Positions 19,001 to 26,562 of a DNA stretch of 64,000 nt are shown here, in pieces. A program made the position numbers and the translations under genes. Each line of letters starts with the position of its first letter. Positions within the stretch are counted from its first letter, which is position 1. The DNA comes from Streptomyces aureocirculatus (lineage in GTDB: Bacteria; Actinomycetota; Actinomycetes; Streptomycetales; Streptomycetaceae): NCBI RefSeq assembly GCF_000720475.1, contig NZ_JOAP01000009.1, positions 86,467 to 150,466 of the forward strand, in the 5' to 3' direction. Under the pieces are notes generated by a model. The model was given only the letters and a program-made list of their open reading frames with translations. It ran no database searches and was not told where the DNA came from.

Positions 19001-20926
19001 CGGGACGGGGCGGGGACATTGGTGGTGGCCGCGGTCGACGGGACCGGCGCGGTGCTCCTGTGGCGCGAGGGCGTGGCGGAGCATGTGGCCGACCTGAGCC
19101 CACACCCGGCGGAGCGTGCGGCGTTCGCGCTGACCGTCGTCGCCGCCGCCGACGGCCGCCCGTTGCTCGTGGGTGCCGGTGGCACGGTGCGGATCTGGGA
19201 CATCGCGGATCGCCGACTGCTGTACGAGTACGCCGTCGACGTCGACGCCCCCGTCAGGTCCCTGACCGGTACCACCGTGCCGGGGCGGGTCGCCACCGGG
19301 CACGGCGACGGCTCCCTCACGCTGTGGGACACGGCCACGGGGTCCCGGACGGTGTTACGGGGGGCGGGGGAGCCCGTCACCGGGCTGGCGGGGGTGCGGG
19401 TCGACGGGGTGGATCTGCTGGCGGCGGCGGGGCCGGGGGTGGCGATCGAGCTGTGGGACGTCGGTTCCGGCGGCTTTGGCGGCTCCACTGGCTCCGTCGG
19501 CGTTGACGGCTCCGTCGGCGTTGGCGGCTCCGTCGGCGTTGGCGGCGTTGGCGGCTCCGTCGGCTCCGGAGCGCCTGTGGCCCGGCTCACGGGACACACG
19601 GATTCCGTGACGGCCCTCTGCCCCCTCCCCTCCTCCGGGGCCTCTTCCCAAGGGGCCTCTTCGTACGGAACCACCTCCCGGGGGACCTCCTCCCGGGGAA
19701 CCTCCCCCCAGGGAACCTCCTCCCGGGGAACCCCATCCCAGGGAACTGAACGCCGCCTCGCCTCCACGTCCCGTGACAACACCGTCCGGCTGTGGGACGC
19801 GGACGCCGTCCGCCGCGCCCTTCAGGACACCGCCACGGCCCCCGCCGCAGTGGCCGCGGCACTCACCTCGGACCTCTCCGGCTCGCCTCACCTGGCCGTC
19901 AGCCACACCACCGCGCGCACCCAGCTCCGGGACCTGACCAGCGGGGAGGTCACCGGCACCGTCACCACCGCCCTCCCCGTCACCGGCGATCCGCCGCACC
20001 CCCCGGCCGCCCTCGCCTGGGTACCGGAGGAGCAGGACCGGCACATACTGCTCCACACGGCGCCCGATCACACCATCCGGTCCTGGGACCGTCTGCGCGG
20101 CTGCGCCGCCGACATCCGCCTGGAGGGGCACGTACAACCCGTGCGTGCCCTTGCCGCGACCGTGGCCGCCGGCGGACGACGACTGGCCGTCAGCGCCGAC
20201 GACTTCACCGTCCGGCTGTGGGAGTTGGACGACGGGCGGCAGCTCCAGCGATGGCCGCATCCCTACTCGGTCCGTACGGTGGCCGCGGCGTCCGACGGTT
20301 CCGGCACGGACTGGTTCGCCTCCGGCGGGACGGACGGAAGGGTGCGGCTGTGGGAGTCGGACGACGTACAGGGACGCCGCTGGGAGCTGGAAGCCACCGC
20401 AGCCGGACAGACCAGCGCACCCGGACAGACCACCGCAGCCGGACAGACCGGCGCTCCCGGACAAGCCACCGCACCCAGGCACGTCTTCCGCTGCCGACAG
20501 GGAGTCATCAACGCCGTCGCCATCAACCCCCACCGCACACTGCTGCCACCGTTCCTCGCGAGCGGGGGAGATGACGGCACGGTGCGCCTGTGGGACCTGA
20601 CCACCCACACGGCCCTGGCCGAACCCTTCGTAGGGCACACGGACGCGATCGAGGCACTCGCCGCCTGGACTTCCCGCGCCGAAGCTCCTCGGCCCTACGT
20701 CGCCAGCGCGTCCCGGGACGGCACGATCCGCTTCTGGGACGCGGCGACATCGCGCTGTGTGCTGCGCCTTGCCACGGGAAGTCCCGTGCACACGCTCTCC
20801 GTGGACCCGCGGGGCGCGCCCGGCGGCGAGGTCACCGTCGCCCTGGCCGGGCAGGCCGGAGTCGCCGTCCTCAGGCTCGACTTGCAGGATCTGCCATCAG
20901 CTCAGCAGGATGCGTGCGCCCCCTGA
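16055..20926 (+). CDS. Caspase-like protease - STAND NTPase - WD40 protein
   Basis: The product is 1623 residues in three parts. Residues about 28-265 are a caspase-like (C14) domain with both catalytic residues: His107 in VVYITSHGTVG and Cys157 in VIVNACEAEG. Residues about 310-800 are a STAND P-loop NTPase: Walker A GTAASGKS (335-342), Walker B VVVDGLDESPD (about 461-471) and helical winged-helix-like regions. From about 870 on, roughly 14 WD40 repeats are seen (GTVRIWD, NTVRLWD, FTVRLWE, GRVRLWE, GTVRLWD, GTIRFWD), enough for two seven-bladed propellers. Such proteins sense a ligand by the propeller and then activate the protease, in conflict or programmed-death systems of multicellular bacteria. 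Five low-complexity tracts (DNA 17371-17412, 17613-17680, 19480-19565, 19632-19745, 20396-20476) sit in loops. AGGGA lies close before ATG 16055. Confidence 0.88.
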   Translation: MQAERVPGTEVERPRAEVAYSEPTTGTAGSLVVVAVEDGDPEFAKAVDEQLSAVTAWWPTGPAPGQGFVQTVLRAPEERNDVERFLHTSGIREAAENEALVVYITSHGTVGRSLRHFLILPDTDTDRLLATGMPTNDVVVAAIDSRARHVLVIVNACEAEGIDAELKALVRELVDPPGARRSVNVVATTATRSPVLGREFAAVLRLAFDWLRDAAGIARPQLSISEFIQALEQATERLNEERDLGLAGPRPVLLARLGDPAPTLPNPGYRPRPKVVTGARAEVAATPEELEYWLDRASGRASSDDPGWYFSGRKKLNRELADFVAGPPGVLVVTGTAASGKSAVLARAVTLSDPSFRASPRYADAVRKAPPDSVPGEGSIHVAVSTRNRGPLSLIAAVGTRLGCARDLTRPATDALRQWQESLRAFFTTCPADVADVTDGADGADGADGADGVTVADVVTVVVDGLDESPDPVACVRDVLVPLADHAGAGGSRRGLRLLLGVRSTSPGTPEAAVSGGPPGLHGLHGLLGLHGLHGLHGLLQELLLAFPAARVLRTDSEGVRADIAAYVAALLSGVSWGGDDPSAIPSAAECVARRVGRSFLDARLAAEQLRRGDGIELLSDSRWLAGLDRGTVGLFEQDLDQVADDGLNRAEALALLRATAFGLGRGIPWAQVWPTVASELLGARLEHADDKIRHLLEGRLAGYLAHDIEDDHVVYRPAHEQLGGMLRRWAPEPSASPVAGERIAAALAGLVKADTVTVPHPYLRRYLARHAAIGGALDDRHVPPPLLPWTTGDGVRGLLGLPLVPGAGRSWLTAWAAVEPYVQGADLASRCSSLHLARTAMRFPGRPHHLLPPEAAFAGSRLSVLWSQWEPPANVLATLGRPGLALAPAAGPGGAALLAVGGASGSVEFVDAVSGAPVGDRVSAHDGDVRCLDFVPDAAGGGALVSGSADGTVRIRDTSRGALLGGMAFEGRTWVADVAGCRDGAGTLVVAAVDGTGAVLLWREGVAEHVADLSPHPAERAAFALTVVAAADGRPLLVGAGGTVRIWDIADRRLLYEYAVDVDAPVRSLTGTTVPGRVATGHGDGSLTLWDTATGSRTVLRGAGEPVTGLAGVRVDGVDLLAAAGPGVAIELWDVGSGGFGGSTGSVGVDGSVGVGGSVGVGGVGGSVGSGAPVARLTGHTDSVTALCPLPSSGASSQGASSYGTTSRGTSSRGTSPQGTSSRGTPSQGTERRLASTSRDNTVRLWDADAVRRALQDTATAPAAVAAALTSDLSGSPHLAVSHTTARTQLRDLTSGEVTGTVTTALPVTGDPPHPPAALAWVPEEQDRHILLHTAPDHTIRSWDRLRGCAADIRLEGHVQPVRALAATVAAGGRRLAVSADDFTVRLWELDDGRQLQRWPHPYSVRTVAAASDGSGTDWFASGGTDGRVRLWESDDVQGRRWELEATAAGQTSAPGQTTAAGQTGAPGQATAPRHVFRCRQGVINAVAINPHRTLLPPFLASGGDDGTVRLWDLTTHTALAEPFVGHTDAIEALAAWTSRAEAPRPYVASASRDGTIRFWDAATSRCVLRLATGSPVHTLSVDPRGAPGGEVTVALAGQAGVAVLRLDLQDLPSAQQDACAP

Positions 20927-21056
20927 AGTCCTTTGTGCGCCCCCAAGGGAAACGGCAGGACCGCTGCCTCCGCGCCCCCGGAAACAAGAAAATGATCGTT
21001 CGCCGACACCTGCAAGCCCTGTCCGACACAAGCCCTACCCGAGTGAGGAGCGGCCC

Positions 21057-21743
21057 GTGAACGAGGGCGCGCCGTTGGAGGCAAGACTCGTACCGGCACC
21101 GGAGCGCGGGGTCTGGCGCCTGGGCAAGGCCAAGGATCCGCTCAAGTACAACCAGATCAGCCGGGAGGACGACAGCCGCACGGGAGGCAACCGCTGGAGC
21201 ATGCTGAGCCACGGCACGCTGTACTGCGCGTCCGACCTGGACGGCTGCTTCGCGGAGGCGCTGGCCCCGTTCCGTGTGGATCCGGAGCTGCGCGCCTTGA
21301 TCGGCACCGACTGGGACGACCCCTATTTCATGTCTCCCGGCCAACTCCCCCAGGACTGGCGTACGCGGCACACGCTGGTGCGATTACAGCCGGCCGCGGA
21401 GGCGCGGTTCCTGGACGTGGACGACGAGCAGACCTTGCGGGTGCTTTCGACGGAGCTCAAGGAGGAGCTGGCGCAGTTCGGCATCACCGACCTGACCCTC
21501 GACCACGTCCAGGGCCCGGACCGCAGGGTGACGCGCCAGATCTCCACGTGGGCGATATCCCGGCGAAACCGGCACCGGGAGCGGCAGATCCACGGCATCG
21601 CCTACAGCTCCCGCTTCGGGATGCGGCAGTGCTGGGCCATCTTCACCGATGTCGCCCTCAAGGAGGTGGGGCGCCAGCCGATCTGGCCGGAGGCGACGGA
21701 ACTCCAGAGAGTCGCCGACGAATACGGCCTGACCATCCGCTGA
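21057..21743 (+). CDS. RES-domain protein, probable NAD+-degrading toxin
   Basis: The start is GTG 21057 behind GAGGAG (6 bases). The 228-residue product has the RES signature: Arg in GVWRLGKA, then GTLYCASDLDGCFAEAL with the Glu, and Ser in IAYSSRFGMRQCW. RES toxins of Xre-RES/MbcTA modules break down NAD+ (phosphorolysis or hydrolysis) and arrest the cell. It lies 130 bp after the caspase-STAND-WD40 gene on the same strand; an Xre/MbcA-like candidate antitoxin lies 515 bp downstream, which is the reverse of the usual antitoxin-first order. It may be part of the same conflict locus as the caspase gene. Confidence is good on the fold, lower on the role. Confidence 0.78.
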   Translation: MNEGAPLEARLVPAPERGVWRLGKAKDPLKYNQISREDDSRTGGNRWSMLSHGTLYCASDLDGCFAEALAPFRVDPELRALIGTDWDDPYFMSPGQLPQDWRTRHTLVRLQPAAEARFLDVDDEQTLRVLSTELKEELAQFGITDLTLDHVQGPDRRVTRQISTWAISRRNRHRERQIHGIAYSSRFGMRQCWAIFTDVALKEVGRQPIWPEATELQRVADEYGLTIR

Positions 21744-22258
21744 CACCCCCCCCCCCGCACGCGCACACCCCCGGCCACCCCTGGACGGCACAAAGGCCCA
21801 GCCCAGCGACCACGCCAACTCCCCAAGAGGGGTTCACGCCAACAATCTTGACGCATAATCACCCCCCATTGGACAGCGCAAAAGTGGTGGAGTTGAGGGG
21901 GGTTTCCGGGTAGCCTTAACTCACTGGCTACTGAGGAGGACTCATGATCACGTGTAGCCCACCATTACGGACAGCCGCCTTCGCCATGTCTGCGATCGCG
22001 AGGAGAGACCCTGCGACGGGCACGCCTGACGCTGCCCGCAGACGCCCGCGCCACCAGGGTCCGTAGAGGTCACGCTTCCCCACGGACCACCCCATCAGAA
22101 GCGTCACACCAGTCGGCGGCACCCGGCCCGCATCCGCACCCGCTCGGACGTGCGGCAGGCCGAGTGATCCGCGACCGAATCCTGCACCCGTCGCCTGACG
22201 CACGGCCCATGGGCCACCGGAGCCCGGTGCGCGGTCGGAGCACGAGGGAGGAAGAGCC
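21744..22258. other. Gap between the RES gene and the Xre-like gene
   Basis: This 515-bp region begins with an 11-base C run just after the RES stop (21744-21760). A plausible promoter region for downstream genes is the AT-richer stretch 21840-21930. A small ORF with a strong ribosome-binding site at 21944 is listed separately. On the reverse strand the frame is open through the region but has no supported start. Confidence 0.5.
21944..22066 (+). CDS. Small ORF with strong ribosome-binding site and a TTA codon
   Basis: ATG 21944 follows GAGGAGG at 4 bases, one of the best Shine-Dalgarno sequences in the window. The ORF gives 40 residues (MITCSPPLRTAAFAMSAIAR then a basic, Pro-rich tail) with no recognised family. 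Codon 8 is TTA, the rare leucine codon read by the bldA tRNA in Streptomyces. It may be a short real peptide, a leader peptide, or the surviving start of a gene whose rest was lost; the basic tail looks out of frame, which favours the last. Confidence 0.35.
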   Translation: MITCSPPLRTAAFAMSAIARRDPATGTPDAARRRPRHQGP

Positions 22259-22660
22259 ATGACCACCACAGCCGACAGCCCTGCCCCCACCAAGAGCGCC
22301 GCCAGCGCCGAGCGGGCCCACCTCGCCACCGTCCGCATGTCCATCGCGGACATCGCCCGCTTCCTGCAGGAGAACCTCGGCCAACGCCTGACCGCCCGGA
22401 TCACCAACATCAACGATGCGCGGCAGGTCGGCAAGTGGGCTTCCGGCACCTCGGCACCCCGCCAGGAAGCGGAGGAGCGACTCCGGGCCGCCCTCCAGGT
22501 GTTCCAACTCATCCAGGACGCCGAAAGCCTCTACACCGCACGAGCCTGGATGATCGGAATGAACCCCCAGCTCCAGGACGAAGCCCCCCTCACCGTGATC
22601 GCCGACGGCCGCTTCAGGGACGTCATGGTCGCCGCCCGCGCCTACGTCGACGGCGGCTGA
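22259..22660 (+). CDS. Xre/MbcA/ParS-like antitoxin candidate
   Basis: The product is 133 residues, ATG 22259 behind GAGGGAGGAAGAG. Residues about 25-75 look like a divergent HTH (SIADIARFLQENLGQ, DARQVGKWASGTSAPRQE); residues 95-133 (ARAWMIGMNPQLQDEAPLTV, then RFRDVMVAARAYV) match the toxin-binding tail of antitoxins paired with RES toxins, where N-P-x-L-x-x-x-x-P is typical. This makes it the likely partner of the RES protein at 21057-21743, although 515 bp apart and in toxin-first order. It probably binds its own promoter. The tRNA-Arg follows 108 bp downstream. Confidence 0.7.
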   Translation: MTTTADSPAPTKSAASAERAHLATVRMSIADIARFLQENLGQRLTARITNINDARQVGKWASGTSAPRQEAEERLRAALQVFQLIQDAESLYTARAWMIGMNPQLQDEAPLTVIADGRFRDVMVAARAYVDGG

Positions 22661-22768
22661 CCACCCCCGCCCGACCACCTGAGCCCACACGGTCCCCACC
22701 CCTGCCGCTCCCCCACCCCACACCGACGAGGCCCACCGGCACACATCCGCTACGCTGTCCTTGGTCAC

Positions 22769-22844
22769 GCCTTCGTAGCTCAGGGGATAGAGCACCGCTC
22801 TCCTAAAGCGGGTGTCGCAGGTTCGAATCCTGCCGGGGGCACCA
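22769..22844 (+). tRNA. tRNA-Arg (anticodon CCT)
   Basis: All four arms fold: acceptor GCCTTCG with CGGGGGC (two G-T pairs), D arm GCTC/GAGC, anticodon stem CCGCT/AGCGG with loop CTCCTAA (anticodon CCT), T arm GCAGG TTCGAAT CCTGC, and an encoded CCA at 22842-22844. It reads AGG codons. A terminator-like hairpin follows at 22856. Its 3' end (22800-22852) is duplicated in inverted orientation at 33261-33313, so the gene has served as an integration site. Confidence 0.97.
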
Positions 22845-22855
22845 GTTCAGAACGG

Positions 22856-22899
22856 CTAAGGCCCAGGTCACGGAGCAAGTCTCCGGCCCTGGGCCTTAG
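22856..22899 (+). terminator. Hairpin after tRNA-Arg
   Basis: Twelve-base perfect arms at 22856-22867 and 22888-22899 enclose a smaller inner hairpin (CGGAG/CTCCG). It starts 12 bases after the CCA end and is a likely transcription terminator, though without a clear T run. Confidence 0.8.
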
Positions 22900-23318
22900 T
22901 TGTGCGCACTCTGGCTACCCTCTCGCGCACCCTCGCTACACCCTCACTACCGGAGATCATCGTCCAAATATCGTCCAAACGATCTCCGTGTTTCCGCAGG
23001 TCGCCCCGCGCGTGGATGTTGCGCGCACAGCAGGCCGCCCCCGCCTCCGCGGCGGCGGAAGCGGGGGCGGCCCCAAGTGCCGGGCCGTGGAGGGGGGCAC
23101 CCTGTCACACGGCCCGGCACGCCCTACGGTGCGGGCGCTACCTCATGTGTAACAGCCACGGGCCACCACAGTCATCGCCCATACGGGTGAACACGCGTTC
23201 GATTCCTGGACCATACATCTAGCCCTGCGGCATATGCCAGAGCCGCAGGGCTGAGCGCTCAGCCTGATCACAAAAAGCCTAATGCTTTGGGCAGACATTT
23301 GGCCATGATCAGCTTGAA
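22900..23318. other. Non-coding stretch with three further hairpins
   Basis: No convincing gene lies here. Hairpins are at 23033-23072 (12-bp outer arms GGCCGCCCCCGC), 23077-23120 (13-bp perfect arms starting GTGCCGGGCCGTG) and 23221-23252 (10-bp arms AGCCCTGCGG). The short repeat ATCGTCCAAA occurs twice near 22960-22980. A string of terminator-like structures just inside a tRNA junction is typical of the edge of an integrated element. Confidence 0.55.
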
Positions 23319-23561
23319 GTGGAGCAGGTGCGAGACCTGCCCGCGGACGACTCCTGGATCAGCGACCACCGCCGGGCCACCGGCGCAGCCATCCGCGAAG
23401 AACGGCTGCGCCAGAACCTCACCCAGGACGACGTATGGACAGCCGCCCGCATGAGTCGCTGGACCCTCCAACGCGTCGAAGCGGGCGAGGACGCCACGCT
23501 GTCCACACTCCTGCGCATCGCCCGCGTCCTCGGCGTCCCGCTCGCCGACCTTCTCCGCTGA
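23319..23561 (+). CDS. Small XRE-family helix-turn-helix protein
   Basis: The product is 80 residues from GTG 23319 (GTG 23328 is an alternative; neither has a strong ribosome-binding site). The XRE HTH fills most of it: AIREERLRQNLTQDDVWTAA, MSRWTLQRVEAGEDATLSTL, and a closing helix RIARVLGVPLADLLR. It is a DNA-binding regulator with no effector domain. It converges with the Cys-rich gene ending at 23621 and could regulate genes of the island. Confidence 0.8.
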   Translation: MEQVRDLPADDSWISDHRRATGAAIREERLRQNLTQDDVWTAARMSRWTLQRVEAGEDATLSTLLRIARVLGVPLADLLR

Positions 23562-23620
23562 CGGTGAGCCCGCCCGCTCCGTCGCTGGGGGGTGTCCGGA
23601 ACGGGCGGGCGTCTGAGGGT

Positions 23621-24085
23621 TCAGCAGTCCTCACCCCGCGGGCGGATGTGGCACCGCTCCAGGTGCAGGTAGCTGAACAGCATCCCCGAGAGGCCGAGCC
23701 ACAGGTGCGGGCGGAACGTGTCTGGCTCGACCGTGTGATGGCAGCTCGAGCAGAACGCTTTCGGCTTCCCGGCCCGGGCCAGTGCGTCGATGTGGTCCTG
23801 GCCGAGGGCGCGGGCGGTGATGCACGGCGGCTCCGCGGCGCACAGCGGGCACTCGGCGGCGTGGTCGTGCCAGTCCAAGTACGTCGCGAGCGCCCGCGTC
23901 TGCGCGTCGTAGCAGTCACGGCAGGCGTGAGGCAGCCAGTTGCCGGAGCCACCCAGGCCGATGCCCTGTCCGGGACGCAGCGTGCGCGTGCACCACGCGC
24001 AGGCGCTGCCCGCGTTCTGCTGTACGTCGAGCAGGGCGGCGCCGGGCACGACGAACAGGTGCAGGGGTTCGATCACGTCCCGCAT
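23621..24085 (-). CDS. Cys-rich zinc-ribbon-like protein (module copy 1)
   Basis: ATG 24085 follows GGGAGG at 7 bases. The 154-residue product has a series of paired cysteines that could bind zinc: CAWC, CRDC, CPLC, CSSC, plus His and Cys near the end (HLERCHIRP). I know of no function; in Streptomyces such proteins occur in small accessory cassettes under XRE regulators. The start overlaps the stop of the preceding 67-residue gene by 13 bases, so translation is coupled. A broken copy of this gene lies at 28753-28903 on the other strand. Confidence 0.7.
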   Translation of the reverse strand: MRDVIEPLHLFVVPGAALLDVQQNAGSACAWCTRTLRPGQGIGLGGSGNWLPHACRDCYDAQTRALATYLDWHDHAAECPLCAAEPPCITARALGQDHIDALARAGKPKAFCSSCHHTVEPDTFRPHLWLGLSGMLFSYLHLERCHIRPRGEDC

Positions 24086-24276
24086 CGGTTGCCTCCCGTG
24101 CGGTTCAGGTGGGCCCTGACGGCAGCTCCCTGAGCTGCCGTCCACGCCCGGCGCAGGCGGGTGCCTGTCGGGCAGTAGTCCTCCTGTCGGCAGGGGGCGC
24201 AGGCGTTCAGGTGTCCCATGTACGTCGCGTAGACCCGCGTCGCCGCAGCGTCGAGTTCCGCCGACGTGGCACTCAT
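24073..24276 (-). CDS. 67-residue Cys-rich protein (module copy 1)
   Basis: The ATG at 24276 overlaps the TGA of the preceding gene (ATGA), so translation is coupled. The product has a helical N-terminus (ELDAAATRVYATYMGHLNAC) with CxxCxxxxxC (CAPCRQEDYC), a likely metal site or redox motif, and a basic C-terminus (RTGGNRCGT). A near-identical protein is encoded at 28562-28765 on the opposite strand. The function is unknown. Confidence 0.75.
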   Translation of the reverse strand: MSATSAELDAAATRVYATYMGHLNACAPCRQEDYCPTGTRLRRAWTAAQGAAVRAHLNRTGGNRCGT

Positions 24277-24725
24277 GACTCGACCGCCAGCGGCGCGGCC
24301 GTCGCGAGCAGCGCGGCGAGGTGCGCGGGGTCGCACAGTTGCCCAGGGCAGAGAGGGGGCACCACCCAGTGCGCGTGCAGCGACAGCACGCCGGGACGGG
24401 GGACGCCCAGGTAGGTGTCGTTGCCGAGGCACTCTTCCGTTCCGTCCCACGGGGAGTCCGGTGGGATCAGCACGTAGTAGGGCCCCATGCTGCTGCGGAG
24501 ATCCCGGATAACCGGGCCGTCGAGCCAGGAGAGCAGGGCGGTGGCGACTATCTGCGGGTCGCCGCTGCCGACGGCGTACACGCGCTCACACGGGACACGG
24601 ATGGCGTCGAAGCGGCGGCCGAGCGGGAGCAGGGCGACGCCGTCCTTGTCCCACGCACGGTAGACCGCGCGTGGGTTGGGGTCGGTCTGCGCCAGCCACT
24701 CAGTGATCAGATGCCTGTCGCCCAT
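24273..24725 (-). CDS. Hypothetical 150-residue protein, first gene of the module (copy 1)
   Basis: ATG 24725 begins a product without a recognised family name. The middle (GVALLPLGRRFDAIRVP, then GPVIRDLRSSMGPYYVLIPP) and end (HWVVPP, CDPAHLAALLATA) resemble the bifunctional DNA primase/polymerase-like N-terminal region found in many actinobacterial accessory proteins, but catalytic acidic residues are not convincing, so I leave it unnamed. It is the first of three coupled genes and lies 122 bp downstream of an XRE-TPR regulator on the same strand. A frameshifted homologue is at 28049-28565. Confidence 0.7.
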   Translation of the reverse strand: MGDRHLITEWLAQTDPNPRAVYRAWDKDGVALLPLGRRFDAIRVPCERVYAVGSGDPQIVATALLSWLDGPVIRDLRSSMGPYYVLIPPDSPWDGTEECLGNDTYLGVPRPGVLSLHAHWVVPPLCPGQLCDPAHLAALLATAAPLAVES

Positions 24726-24847
24726 CAGCCCGCCCTCACAGTCGTGGTGATCTGCCTCACACCAGCGACCGTAGGGGTGATCGTGCTCCGCAACAGGTAG
24801 AGGTCCTACCCCCTTGCCCGGGGGTAGGGTTCCTACCCCTTACGTGA

Positions 24848-26104
24848 TCATGCAGGGATCGGAACGCCCACCTCCTGCGCCAACTCGTTCGCGTCCTCAC
24901 GGACTATCCGCGGACCGGACGTCACCAGTCCCGGCAGCGCAGAGCGCGTGTACAGGTTGTACTGAATCGTCTCGGGAGACTCTCGGTGCGCTCGCTGCAG
25001 GTAGGAGACGGCTGCCGCGCTTTCGGCGAGCATGCCGTGGGCCCGCGCTGTCTCAATGAGGTGGTACGAGCGGCGTGTTGCCGAGGGGATGCGCCGTAGG
25101 TCCAGAGCGTCCGCCACCTCCAGAGCCTTCACTGGCTGTACGAGATCGTTGTGCATGGTGATGGCATACCCGTCGACGATGCCGCGTCCGAAGATCAGCC
25201 ACGGATGTGCGTAGTCGTCGCCGAGCTGGCGGGCGACGGCGTCAGCCTTGTCCCAGTATCGCCAAGCGTCTCCGTCCTGGCCGGTCTTGGCATAGGAGAG
25301 GGCGACGGCGAGGTAGAGCAAGCCGCGGCGGGCGATGTACTCCGGATCGTCTTCCGCGGGGAGCAGGGCGACAGCCTGTTCGGCCAGTTCGACGCGCGCC
25401 TCTGCGGCGTCCCCGGCATCACGGTGAACGTGGTTGACGTACCAGGCCGCGGTGGCGATGGCGCGCGGGCTGTCGGCTTCCTGAGCGGCGGCCATGGCTC
25501 GGTCGCCGCTCAGCATGACCAGATCGGGAGCGGGCTGGAAGGACAGGAACAACTGCGCGAGGTGGTAGGCCTGGGCCTGTGCCATCAGCGCACGCCTGCG
25601 TTCCGGGCCTTGCAGGGTCCGCGCGGCGTGCCGGGTGTCGGAGAGGAGCGTGGGCAACAACCGTCCGATGCGGGAACGGTTGCCCTCGCCAACGCCCTGC
25701 TCGTCAGCGGAGTGCCACAGTTTCCACGCCCGCCGCAGCCGCGCGGCGAGGACTTCGGCCGACTCCGCCGGGCGGTCGGCGGCGACCAGTTCGTACCTGT
25801 TCAGGGCCTGCTTGATGATGGGCAGATGCCGGTGCTCGGCCTTGGTATACGTGGCCGCCGCGATCCGGTCATCGCCGGTCAGTTCGGTGATGTCCTCGAC
25901 GCCGAGGACGTGGGCGAGGCGCAGCAGTTTCGGAAGCCGCGGCATTCCGATGGTGCCTCGCTCGATGGCCTTCACCCATTCTTCTGAGTGGCCCATCACG
26001 TCTGCCACGTAGGCGCGGGTCTTGCCGCCGCGTGTCCGTGCGCGCTGGACACGTTGGCCGAAGGTGAGCTGCGGTACCGCACTGGTGTCGGTGGTCTCGG
26101 GCAT
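24848..26104 (-). CDS. XRE-family regulator with TPR-like C-terminus
   Basis: The product is 418 residues. Residues about 12-75 are an XRE HTH (FGQRVQRARTRGGKTRAYVA, then GHSEEWVKAIERGTIGMPRL). The rest is helical with TPR-like repeats (AWYVNHVHRDAGDAAEARVE, LYLAVALSYAKTGQDGDAWR), as in Streptomyces regulators that may sense a peptide or small ligand. It lies directly upstream of the three-gene module at 24725-23621 on the same strand and probably controls it. A paralogue, broken by a frameshift, lies at 26559-27871 beside the second copy of the module. Confidence 0.85.
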   Translation of the reverse strand: MPETTDTSAVPQLTFGQRVQRARTRGGKTRAYVADVMGHSEEWVKAIERGTIGMPRLPKLLRLAHVLGVEDITELTGDDRIAAATYTKAEHRHLPIIKQALNRYELVAADRPAESAEVLAARLRRAWKLWHSADEQGVGEGNRSRIGRLLPTLLSDTRHAARTLQGPERRRALMAQAQAYHLAQLFLSFQPAPDLVMLSGDRAMAAAQEADSPRAIATAAWYVNHVHRDAGDAAEARVELAEQAVALLPAEDDPEYIARRGLLYLAVALSYAKTGQDGDAWRYWDKADAVARQLGDDYAHPWLIFGRGIVDGYAITMHNDLVQPVKALEVADALDLRRIPSATRRSYHLIETARAHGMLAESAAAVSYLQRAHRESPETIQYNLYTRSALPGLVTSGPRIVREDANELAQEVGVPIPA

Positions 26105-26238
26105 ACTGGTGCCTCCGTTCAGAGCTCGACACTCAGAACGGTACGCCTGACGGCCCTCACCTGGTGGGGGCCGTTGTGCTGTTGACCCCGGACATGACGA
26201 AGCGGCCCCGTCCTCCCGAACGCCGATACCCTCGCCGC

Positions 26239-26562
26239 ATGGCTGACTACGTGCAGGTGTCCACTGCCACCGAAAACCACGATCAGGCCGTCGAGTTGGC
26301 GCGCACGGCCGTGCGCGACCGCCTGGCGGCAGGTGCCCAGATCATCGGCCCCGTCACCTCCGTGTTCTGGCACAACGGAGAGTTCGGCACCGGCGAGGAA
26401 TGGCAGTTGCTCCTCAAGACCACCACCGACAGGTACCCGCAGTTGGAGAAGCACCTGGTGGACAACCACCCCTGGCAGAACCCGGAGGTCTGTGCGGTGC
26501 CGATCGTGGCGGCACCGGACGCCTGCCGGGAGTGGATCCGCTCGTACACTGCCACCGACTAG
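26239..26562 (+). CDS. cutA: CutA-like divalent-cation tolerance protein
   Basis: The product is 107 residues. The CutA fold is recognisable: YVQVSTATENHDQAVELARTA, the GPVTSVFWHNGEFGTGEEWQ strand pair and KTTTDRYPQLEKHLVDNHPW, ending in CAVPIVAAPD. CutA forms trimers; family members have been linked to copper tolerance, but the true role is unsettled. There is no Shine-Dalgarno before ATG 26239; a TACCCT hexamer just upstream fits a -10 element of a leaderless mRNA. The stop overlaps the end of the convergent regulator by a few bases. Confidence 0.88.
   Translation: MADYVQVSTATENHDQAVELARTAVRDRLAAGAQIIGPVTSVFWHNGEFGTGEEWQLLLKTTTDRYPQLEKHLVDNHPWQNPEVCAVPIVAAPDACREWIRSYTATD

Noticed and set aside
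23170..23220. tRNA-like T-loop word (GTTCGATTCCTGG) after the tRNA-Arg region
   Set aside because: The flanking bases do not form T or acceptor stems, so no tRNA or clear fragment can be drawn.
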